Shown here in pieces: positions 1-4,743 of a stretch of DNA of 9,417 bases. Position 1 is the stretch's first letter; each line of letters opens with the position of its first letter. The notes beneath the pieces were generated by a model that was not told the DNA's origin, searched no databases, and saw only the letters and a program-made list of their open reading frames with translations. The DNA comes from Chloroflexia bacterium (GTDB lineage Bacteria > Chloroflexota > Chloroflexia > Thermomicrobiales > JALYUS01): positions 1-9,417 of the forward strand of contig JAICJW010000159.1 of the NCBI GenBank assembly GCA_025928215.1, written 5' to 3'. Position numbers and translations under genes: made by a program.

Positions 1-355
1 AATGATGGGCGCGGCGTACATCACGGCGGCGCTGATCCCGAACTGGCCGTTCTTCCTTGCCTCGATGCTGCTCGCCGGTGTCGGCTTCGTCCTCTGCCAC
101 ACGACGTTACAGACACGGGCGACCGAAACCTTCCCGCAGGCACGCGGTACGGCGGTCGCGCTCTTCGCCTTCTCGCTTTTTCTCGGCGGCGGCGTCGGGA
201 CGGCGCTTGTCGGCAGCATCATCAGCGGTGCCGGCTACATTCCCACGCTGATCACCGCCGGTCTCTTCCTCTGGCTCTTCGCCGCCGCAGCCGCACGGAC
301 GCTGATCGCCCAACCGAAACGATCAGCGGTGATCCCCGCACCAGCCACGGAATAA
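1..355 (+). CDS. MFS transporter, C-terminal part (5' end outside window)
   Basis: Only the last ~117 residues are present; the reading frame is open to the left edge, so the ATG at position 2 is probably internal. The visible protein is almost wholly hydrophobic, with helices at about residues 15-33, 50-72 and 78-98. Between the first two lies a short basic/polar loop (TRATETFPQARGT) and then a Gly-rich helix (LGGGVGTALVG), the usual look of TM10-TM12 of a 12-TM major facilitator. It ends in a short charged, Pro/Ala-rich cytoplasmic tail. Such proteins are proton-coupled or facilitated transporters, often drug exporters, but the substrate cannot be told from this fragment. It converges on the P450 gene, with 174 bp between the two stop codons. 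Family fairly sure, substrate unknown. Confidence 0.8.
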   Translation, partial: MMGAAYITAALIPNWPFFLASMLLAGVGFVLCHTTLQTRATETFPQARGTAVALFAFSLFLGGGVGTALVGSIISGAGYIPTLITAGLFLWLFAAAAARTLIAQPKRSAVIPAPATE

Positions 356-379
356 ATTGCGCGGAAATTGCCTCGCAAT
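356..379 (+). other. Weak hairpin just after the MFS stop codon
   Basis: ATTGCG (356-361) and CGCAAT (374-379) form a 6-bp inverted repeat with a 12-base loop directly behind the TAA. No T-run follows, so it is a poor candidate for an intrinsic terminator. Confidence 0.2.
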
Positions 380-384
380 ACCCC

Positions 385-413
385 TTGACAAATGTCCGTA
401 CATCCCGTATATT
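385..413 (+). promoter_or_regulatory. Near-consensus sigma70-type promoter with no obvious large gene downstream
   Basis: TTGACA (385-390), a 17-bp spacer and TATATT (408-413) make one of the best promoter matches in the window, reading rightwards into the 3' end of the antisense P450 gene. The spacer holds ATGT-CCGT-ACAT (392-403) and a 9-bp-phased near-repeat (CCGTACAT / CCGTATAT, from 396 and 405), which could bind a regulator. Transcription would start near 420. The only reading frame it could serve is the small one at 432-623. Confidence 0.55.
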
Positions 414-431
414 CATCATTGTAAGGTCCCG

Positions 432-623
432 ATGACTGATGCAGCTCAGCCGAATACCGAAGCCGCAAGGCCCAAGGGTTTGGTTGGAATGCACGAGCTG
501 TCGGGGTCTTACACTTTAAGTCCCCTTCTTCAGATCGCCGCCAGGGCGGGTGCGCGTTCGTGGACACGCATGCGGACGCCGTGGCGCGGCCTGCTAATCA
601 CCCCGAAGAGTTCCACATCCTGA
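432..623 (+). other. Possible 63-residue small ORF, or non-coding/antisense transcript
   Basis: An ATG at 432 follows TAAGG (422-426) with a 5-base gap, a fair ribosome site, and lies just behind the promoter at 385-413. The frame runs 63 codons, beginning MTDAAQPNTEAARPKG and ending with a Ser/Thr-rich tail. It has no membrane segment, repeat or motif that I recognise. Its last ~94 bases lie antisense to the 3' end of the P450 gene, where the high-GC opposite strand yields open frames by chance, so the coding claim is weak. The alternative is that the promoter makes a small or antisense RNA against the P450 message. Confidence 0.22.
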
Positions 624-1855
624 TCGGGCGCCAGGGCAAGCGTGTATTGGCGAAGGATTTCGGCGATCATCGCCTTGATCTCCACCTTCGCGAAGTTGAT
701 GCCGATGCAGATGCGCGGGCCACCGCCGAAGCCGACGAGCGCGTACGGCGTCTTTTTCTGCTCCTCGCGCGGCGGGGCGAAGCGATCCGGGTCAAATCGG
801 GTCGGCGCCGCGAAGACGCTGGGGATAAGATGCGATGCGGCGATAGCGTAGAAGACGTGCGCCCCGGCGGGGATGTGGTAGCCGTGGAAGTCGAACTCCT
901 CCACGACGCCGCGCGGCCCGTAGGAGACGGGCGGATAGAGCCGCTCCGCCTCCATCACCCCATTTTCCAGCACCTTCATCCGCTGGATCAGATCGAGTGT
1001 CGGGATTACACCGTCCGGGACGAGCGCGGCTTGCTCCTCCTGGACGCGCTGGAGATAGTCGGGGTGTTGCGCGAGCAAATAGAGGAGCCATGCGCTCATG
1101 CTCGTCGAGGTCTCGTGCCCCGCGACGAGGAGGATATTCGTGTGCGCGATTAATTGCTCGTCGCTGAGGGCATTGCCCGCCGGATCGCGCGCCCGGACGA
1201 GCATACCGAGCACGTCGTCTGTCGGATGCTGACGGCGCTCGACGATCTTTGGTCGCAGGAGGCGATAGAGTTCATCCTTCAGCCGCGCCTGCTCCGCGTA
1301 GAATTCGTCCCAGTTGTTTGCATGGGGTGTCAATCGGAGCATCGCCAGATACAACTCCCGGAACTGGTCCACCTCCGGCCCCGGCGTCAGGCCCGCGAGC
1401 GCCTCCGCAGCGACATCGAAGGTGATCTTGCGCGCCTCTTCATAGACATCCACCTCACCCCGCGCCGCCCAGCCCGCGATCCGTTCGCGGATGATGCGCT
1501 GCATGATCGGCAGGTAGCGGTCCATGTAGGTGATCGCGAAGGCGGGATTCATCATCTTGCGGTGGGCGTCGTGCTCCGCGCCATCCATCGAGAGAAGGCC
1601 GTTTCCGAAGGCGTCCTCCACCCCGAAGATTTTCGTCCAGCCAATGTAGTTGGAAAACTTGAGCCGGTTCGAGAGCAGGACAAAGCGATTCGCCTCCGGG
1701 CCGGCCATGAAGATGACATCGTGCCCGTTCTGGTTGGAGCGGAAGATCGGCCCGTGCCGCTCGTACATCTCCGCAAGGAATGGCCCGATGCGGCTGAGAT
1801 ACCCTTCAGGAATCTGAATGAGCGGAATCGCTTCCCACGAACTACGTTCGGTCAT
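530..1855 (-). CDS. Cytochrome P450 monooxygenase
   Basis: A complete 441-residue P450, the usual length of a soluble bacterial form, with no N-terminal membrane anchor. The hallmarks occur in order: the helix-C H98-R99 pair with MNPAF; the I-helix oxygen-activation motif AGHETS at 245-250 (acidic/Thr pair E248-T249); ExxR at E302-R305; the FDPDRF segment with R358, completing the ERR triad; and the haem loop FGGGPRICIG at 376-385 with axial Cys383. The motif style (GHETS, ICIGINFAKVEIK) resembles the CYP120/CYP102/CYP4-like class more than CYP107-type bacterial enzymes; this is inferred by eye. No ferredoxin or reductase is encoded nearby, so electrons must come from elsewhere. The start has AAGGGATGAGGAG just upstream. 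It is codirectional with a TetR gene 176 bp upstream. Substrate unknown. Confidence 0.95.
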   Translation of the reverse strand: MTERSSWEAIPLIQIPEGYLSRIGPFLAEMYERHGPIFRSNQNGHDVIFMAGPEANRFVLLSNRLKFSNYIGWTKIFGVEDAFGNGLLSMDGAEHDAHRKMMNPAFAITYMDRYLPIMQRIIRERIAGWAARGEVDVYEEARKITFDVAAEALAGLTPGPEVDQFRELYLAMLRLTPHANNWDEFYAEQARLKDELYRLLRPKIVERRQHPTDDVLGMLVRARDPAGNALSDEQLIAHTNILLVAGHETSTSMSAWLLYLLAQHPDYLQRVQEEQAALVPDGVIPTLDLIQRMKVLENGVMEAERLYPPVSYGPRGVVEEFDFHGYHIPAGAHVFYAIAASHLIPSVFAAPTRFDPDRFAPPREEQKKTPYALVGFGGGPRICIGINFAKVEIKAMIAEILRQYTLALAPDQDVELFGVISRPRHGVRMRVHERAPALAAI

Positions 1856-1896
1856 CGCTCCTCATCCCTTCTTCGTTGTTGCCGGTGCGCGCCGCC

Positions 1897-1935
1897 CTTT
1901 CAACCAAGTGGGTATCACTCATATATCGTTGAAAG
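1897..1935 (-). promoter_or_regulatory. Candidate operator: 8-bp inverted repeat upstream of the P450
   Basis: CTTTCAAC (1897-1904) and GTTGAAAG (1928-1935) are a perfect inverted repeat whose half-site centres lie about 31 bp apart (three helical turns), 42-80 bp before the P450 start. Between the arms, on the minus strand, is ATGAGTG next to an AT-rich ATATAT, and ATGAGTG also occurs at the tetR promoter near 2701. I find no convincing -35/-10 pair for the P450 here, so the gene may need an activator or be read from tetR. Confidence 0.35.
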
Positions 1936-2010
1936 AATCGTTCACCCGCTTTCATGCCTCTATCTTACGCGCGGCGGAGAGTATGTGAACCCACCGTCCG
2001 AACCGTTTCG

Positions 2011-2032
2011 ATCCTGTCCGTTGGGACAGGGT
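2011..2032 (-). terminator. Hairpin at the tetR1 stop codon, possible weak terminator
   Basis: CCTGTCC-GTTG-GGACAGG (2013-2030) is a perfect 7-bp stem with a tetraloop, extendable to 9 bp with one G-U pair, and sits immediately behind the TAA of the TetR gene. The following minus-strand bases are ATCGAAACGG, not a T-run. It could therefore be a weak or Rho-assisted terminator, or an mRNA-stabilising 3' hairpin between tetR1 and the P450. Confidence 0.4.
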
Positions 2033-2661
2033 TACTCGATATAGAGGGCGCGGCTGAACATGCGAACCATCAGATCAATATAGGTCCGTTCATGCTCGAC
2101 ATGACCTCCGACGATACAATCCTCCATTGCCTGATTGACGGTGCCAAAGATCAGCCGCGTCATCACCGGAATATCTACACTGCGGGGAATCAACCCTGTC
2201 TCCTGCTGGCCGCTCAGAAAGGCATTGAGGCCCGCAAGGGCTTCGCTGTCCGCTTCGGCGGAGGTGCAGATAACCCCGGGCTGCGCCGGGTCGTGAAAGT
2301 CCACATTGAGCGCGAAGGCGCGCATCAGGTCCTCATGCTCGTGCGCCGCCTCGAACGCGCCTTCGAGCATGACGCGGATCAGCGCCGCTCCCTGCAACCC
2401 CGGCACGGCCCGCGCAAATGCCCGCTCCATCGTCATCCGCTGCGCCTGCTCGGCGAGCGCCTTGACGATCGCCCCCTTCGAGGAGAAATAGTTGTAAATC
2501 GTCCCCTCGGAGATGCCCGCGCGCCGCGCGATCTGTGCCGTTGTCGTCCGCTCGTAGCCCTGCTCGGCGATCAACCGCCGCGTCGCGGCGAGAATCTGCT
2601 CGCGCCGCACCGCCTCGGTCTGCACGCGCCGCGCTGTCCCGTTCACTGTCGTGACGACCAT
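2032..2661 (-). CDS. TetR/AcrR-family transcriptional regulator (tetR1)
   Basis: A 209-residue protein of typical TetR length. The N-terminal DNA-binding domain spans about residues 18-65: a helix with REQILAATRRLIAEQGYERTT, then the helix-turn-helix (TTAQIARRAGISEGTIYNYFSSK, about 40-62), the classic TetR signature ending in the YNYF-K recognition helix. The remaining ~140 residues are a helical ligand-binding and dimer domain too variable to suggest a ligand. The start is supported by GGAAAGG (2669-2675 on the plus strand) 7 bases before the ATG, and by a near-consensus promoter at 2701-2729 with a small palindrome at the expected transcription start, which suggests self-repression. It lies upstream of the P450 on the same strand, so the P450 is its most likely target. 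Family very sure, target inferred. Confidence 0.93.
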   Translation of the reverse strand: MVVTTVNGTARRVQTEAVRREQILAATRRLIAEQGYERTTTAQIARRAGISEGTIYNYFSSKGAIVKALAEQAQRMTMERAFARAVPGLQGAALIRVMLEGAFEAAHEHEDLMRAFALNVDFHDPAQPGVICTSAEADSEALAGLNAFLSGQQETGLIPRSVDIPVMTRLIFGTVNQAMEDCIVGGHVEHERTYIDLMVRMFSRALYIE

Positions 2662-2688
2662 GCGTCAACCTTTCCGCCCAGCACCTAC

Positions 2689-2701
2689 TGAGCAGCACTC
2701 A
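2689..2701 (-). promoter_or_regulatory. Candidate tetR1 operator at its own transcription start
   Basis: TGAG-N5-CTCA (2689-2701) is a short symmetric site overlapping the end of the -10 box and the predicted start of the tetR1 transcript, where a repressor would block initiation. The half-site TGAGTG is repeated upstream of the P450 (minus strand, 1916-1921). It is a short motif, so chance is possible. Confidence 0.35.
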
Positions 2702-2729
2702 TTTTAAGGAGAGCGATTCGGAGTGTCAA
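2701..2729 (-). promoter_or_regulatory. Promoter of tetR1
   Basis: On the minus strand TTGACA (plus 2724-2729), a 17-bp spacer and TAAAAT (plus 2701-2706) match the sigma70 consensus with one change in the -10. Initiation would fall near 2694, giving a leader of about 33 bases with a good Shine-Dalgarno site before the ATG at 2661. Confidence 0.7.
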
Positions 2730-2795
2730 GAGGAGTTTCAGCCTCACGAGCGAACGCAGTGAAAACCTTCACCGCATAGTGGCTTCCGCGACCAA

Positions 2796-3446
2796 TCATG
2801 GCGACCGGAGCAGGAGCCGCTGCCACGCATCGGTCAGCCACCGTTCGTAGCGCTCCGGTTCCCACCCCCGCTGCTGCACCAGCAATACATAGAACTCCGC
2901 CGCGTTCATTGACCAGATGACATCGGCGGCCTCTTCGACGGAAATGTCCGCTCGCAATGCTCCGGTCTCCGCCAGTTCACCCGCCAGGAGGCGCATGTTG
3001 CCGGCGCGCCGCTCTCCAATCTCTGTCCAGAGTGCGGCCAGCGCAGGCTCGGCGCTTGCTGCTGCCTGCAACGCCAGGAAGAGCGGCGCAAGCCGTGCCT
3101 GAATATGGCGGATCGCCGCCGCGTAAAGCGCCAGTTTCCGCCCTGCATCCGGCTCGGCCTGGATAGCCCGCACGTAGTCCCGCTCCATCGCTGCCACCGG
3201 CTGATCCTCGCCCGAGATCGCCCGCTCGATCAGCAGCCGGAACAGGACCGGCTTTGGGCCGACCGCAGCATAGACGGTATCCAGCGCGACAGCCGCTGCC
3301 TCGGCGATCGTCGCCATAGTCACGGCGCTGTAGCCGCGCTCCGCGAAGAGGCGAGTTGCCGCATCGAGGATGGCGCGGCGGGTGCGTGCGGCGGACTCCC
3401 GTCTGCGGGGTGCGTGATAGGGGCGCGGCTTGACAGGCTTCATCAT
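2796..3446 (-). CDS. TetR/AcrR-family transcriptional regulator (tetR2)
   Basis: A 216-residue TetR-type repressor unrelated in detail to tetR1. After a basic, Pro-rich tail (1-20), the DNA-binding domain runs from about 21 to 70: RRAILDAATRLFAERGY, then the helix-turn-helix (VTMATIAEAAAVALDTVYAAVG, about 42-63) and KPVLFRLLIE. The DTVYAAVG-KP variant replaces the more usual YYYFxSKE and is a recognisable sub-type of the family. The C-terminal half is Ala-rich helical ligand/dimer domain. Two ATG codons stand in tandem (3444-3446, 3441-3443) with no Shine-Dalgarno site; a -10 box lies 7 bases before the first, so the message is probably leaderless. It is divergent from the SnoaL-like gene, 115 bp apart, with a palindromic site between: the normal arrangement for a TetR repressing its neighbour and itself. 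Confidence 0.92.
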   Translation of the reverse strand: MMKPVKPRPYHAPRRRESAARTRRAILDAATRLFAERGYSAVTMATIAEAAAVALDTVYAAVGPKPVLFRLLIERAISGEDQPVAAMERDYVRAIQAEPDAGRKLALYAAAIRHIQARLAPLFLALQAAASAEPALAALWTEIGERRAGNMRLLAGELAETGALRADISVEEAADVIWSMNAAEFYVLLVQQRGWEPERYERWLTDAWQRLLLRSP

Positions 3447-3458
3447 GAGGCGTATTGT
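3430..3458 (+). promoter_or_regulatory. Candidate promoter of the SnoaL-like gene
   Basis: TTGACA (3430-3435), a 17-bp spacer and TATTGT (3453-3458) read rightwards. The -10 matches at only four positions; a second AT-rich TATATT lies at 3464-3469 without a partner -35. The site begins within the first codons of the divergent tetR2 and overlaps its promoter, so the two would compete. Confidence 0.42.
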
Positions 3459-3482
3459 AGCGGTATATTCACCCGATGTCTA
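3454..3482 (-). promoter_or_regulatory. Promoter of tetR2, probably giving a leaderless mRNA
   Basis: On the minus strand TAGACA (plus 3477-3482), a 17-bp spacer and TACAAT (plus 3454-3459) each differ from consensus by one base. Only 7 bases (3447-3453) separate the -10 box from the ATG, so transcription should start at or within a base or so of the start codon. Confidence 0.62.
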
Positions 3483-3494
3483 TTCGGACGAATA
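3481..3494. promoter_or_regulatory. Perfect 14-bp palindrome, candidate tetR2 operator
   Basis: TATTCG-GA-CGAATA is a perfect 6+2+6 inverted repeat, of the size and symmetry of many TetR-family operators. It overlaps the tetR2 -35 box by two bases and lies downstream of the snoaL promoter, before its ribosome site at 3549-3554. One bound repressor could therefore shut both divergent genes. Confidence 0.5.
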
Positions 3495-3561
3495 TGAAGG
3501 GCGCAGGTTACTCGCCTACGCGACGTTGTCTGTCGGCTTGGCCGACGCAGGAGGTGCCATC

Positions 3562-3993
3562 ATGTCCATGGAACGGAACAAGGCGATCGTGCGCGAGTCG
3601 GCGGAGCGGCTCTTCAATCAGGGCGATCTCAGCGCGGCGGACGCGTTGATCACGGCGGATGCTATCGATCACTGCGAACCCGCGGGGACTGACTGCCGGC
3701 AACATTTTCGGCAGGTAGTGACGATGCTCCGCAGTGCCTTCCCCGATCTGCACATAGAGATCGGGGATATGGTCGCCGAAGGCGACAGCGTGGCGGTGCG
3801 TATGACGATGACGGGCACGCACGAAGGCCCGTTCATGGGCATGCCGCCGACAGGCAAGCAGTTCGCGGTCGAGCAAATGCGGTTCATGCGCTTCCGCGAC
3901 GGGATGATGACTGATTCATGGGCAGTGATTGATTGGCTGGGATGGCGGCAGCAACTCGGCGCGCAGCCGCAGCCGCAACGCGCGACAGCATAG
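3562..3993 (+). CDS. SnoaL-like ester cyclase / NTF2-fold protein
   Basis: A 143-residue protein of the SnoaL-like NTF2 fold, which covers polyketide cyclases and many uncharacterised enzymes that act on small carbonyl or ester compounds. Family features: an N-terminal helix (ERNKAIVRESAERLFNQGD), an early DH pair (D36-H37), FPDLHIEIGDMVAEGDSVAVR at about 60-80, then the signature T-G-T-H87-E-G-x-F-M-G-M-P-P-T-G, and the RFRDGMM-x-DSWAVID124WLG-x-x-QQLG ending. The start at 3562 is chosen because AGGAGG (3549-3554) stands 7 bases upstream; a longer frame reaches back to 3430 but would run across the promoter region. It is divergent from tetR2 and probably its target. Substrate unknown. Confidence 0.88.
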   Translation: MSMERNKAIVRESAERLFNQGDLSAADALITADAIDHCEPAGTDCRQHFRQVVTMLRSAFPDLHIEIGDMVAEGDSVAVRMTMTGTHEGPFMGMPPTGKQFAVEQMRFMRFRDGMMTDSWAVIDWLGWRQQLGAQPQPQRATA

Positions 3994-4248
3994 CGGCGGC
4001 ACGGGACCGACAGGACGAGCGTCACTGCTCGTCCATTTCCTTGTCTCTTGCCCGCCCCTCCTGCTACTTCGTGGTTTTTACACCTGCACTACCGGGAGCA
4101 TACGCCAGGGCGTATGCATGTGGAGGAATCTATCTCCCGGCTGGCGACGCTGCATACGCCCTGGTACGCATGGATGCCGGAAGGTCCATCGTCCATCGTA
4201 GTATACTAGCGATTGTGGTGCTCCTGTTTCACTTGAAGGAACGCGCCG
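3994..4248. other. 255-bp intergenic region between snoaL and the small membrane protein
   Basis: No convincing gene lies here. The plus-strand frame that crosses it codes for an unlikely peptide and overlaps the snoaL 3' end. The region holds the inverted-repeat cluster at 4092-4164, a tandem TCCATCG TCCATCG near 4185-4198, and TATACT (4202-4207, inside the palindrome AGTATACT), which could be a -10 box about 40 bases before the next gene but has no -35 partner. Confidence 0.5.
4092..4164. repeat. Nested inverted repeats with competing hairpins
   Basis: GCATACGCC-AG-GGCGTATGC (4098-4117) is a perfect 9-bp stem with two bases between the arms. Its right half lies within a 14-base stretch (4105-4118) that is also a perfect inverted repeat of 4151-4164. 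A third pairing, CCGGGAG (4092-4098) with CTCCCGG (4134-4140), overlaps both. So three stems compete for the same bases. This could be an interspersed palindromic (REP/MITE-like) repeat unit pair, an RNA switch or attenuator, or a snoaL 3' structure; the first seems likeliest to me. Confidence 0.6.
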
Positions 4249-4563
4249 ATGCGTGATGATTCACCCGGACCGGATTTCGATATTGACCCGCGTCAGCGGC
4301 AAGCATTCGAGCGTATCCGCCGCCGCACGCGCCTGTCGCAGGCGGGCGTCTGCTGCTGGGTCTTCGCCTCCACCTTCGTCATTGTGCCGCTGATCTTCCG
4401 CCATCATCCGCTCTGGATCGTCGCCATCGCGACGGGCATCATCGGCGCGATTATCGGCTATTTCCTGCCCGTCAATGTCCCGATGCCCCACCAACCACCT
4501 CGCGGTTCCGACCAGCCCTACGGCGTCTACGATCCGCGCGGCCCGCATGGCCCGCCATCGTAG
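4249..4563 (+). CDS. Small two-TM membrane protein of unknown function
   Basis: A 104-residue protein that I do not recognise. The N-terminus (1-30) is charged and hydrophilic with a basic ERIRRRTR segment. Two hydrophobic helices follow at about 33-50 (GVCCWVFASTFVIVPLIF) and 54-73 (LWIVAIATGIIGAIIGYF), joined by a short RHHP turn, forming a helical hairpin. The C-terminal ~30 residues are rich in Pro and Gly with an RGSDQPYGVYDPRGPHG tail. By the positive-inside rule both ends should be cytoplasmic, though the His-containing turn makes that uncertain. GAAGGA (4235-4240) stands 8 bases before the ATG and the codon pattern is like its neighbours, so I think it is a real gene. Nothing in its context gives a role. 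Confidence 0.72.
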   Translation: MRDDSPGPDFDIDPRQRQAFERIRRRTRLSQAGVCCWVFASTFVIVPLIFRHHPLWIVAIATGIIGAIIGYFLPVNVPMPHQPPRGSDQPYGVYDPRGPHGPPS

Positions 4564-4743
4564 GGAAGGGCTGAGGACTGAGTGGGGCCGAAGCTCCTAT
4601 GGGCTTGGTTTGACGCCTCTCGATGTGGCGGCTACCATGCCGTGGCACCGCGTATGCATCCCCGGAAGGCGGTGGATGTGCGGTTGCCCCACCTGTTTTT
4701 CAATCACCCAACCGTTTTGTTGGAGAGAAAGCGACTCATATAC
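4564..4743 (+). other. Intergenic leader before the metalloprotease
   Basis: A 180-bp stretch containing the promoter at 4610-4638 and a ~100-base leader. It includes GCGTATGCAT (4650-4659), a 10-mer that also occurs in the repeat cluster at 4110-4119, followed by CCGGAAGG, which also follows the second repeat arm near 4177-4184. The metalloprotease frame stays open back through this leader to 4582, but that extension has no protein-like features. Confidence 0.4.
4610..4638 (+). promoter_or_regulatory. Candidate promoter of the metalloprotease gene
   Basis: TTGACG (4610-4615), a 17-bp spacer and TACCAT (4633-4638). The -35 misses one base and the -10 two. Transcription would begin near 4645, leaving a leader of about 100 bases. 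Confidence 0.42.

Noticed and set aside
1154..2044. 296-codon open frame on the plus strand opposite the P450
   Set aside because: It is the antisense of a certain P450 gene in high-GC DNA, runs across the intergenic region into tetR1, is rich in Arg/His/Asp and shows no domain.
3933..4256. Plus-strand frame through the snoaL 3' end and the repeat cluster
   Set aside because: It starts inside snoaL, has no ribosome site and its middle is translated from the inverted repeats.
4582..4743. 54-codon upstream extension of the metalloprotease
   Set aside because: It overlaps the candidate promoter and leader, lacks a ribosome site and adds no recognisable signal or domain.
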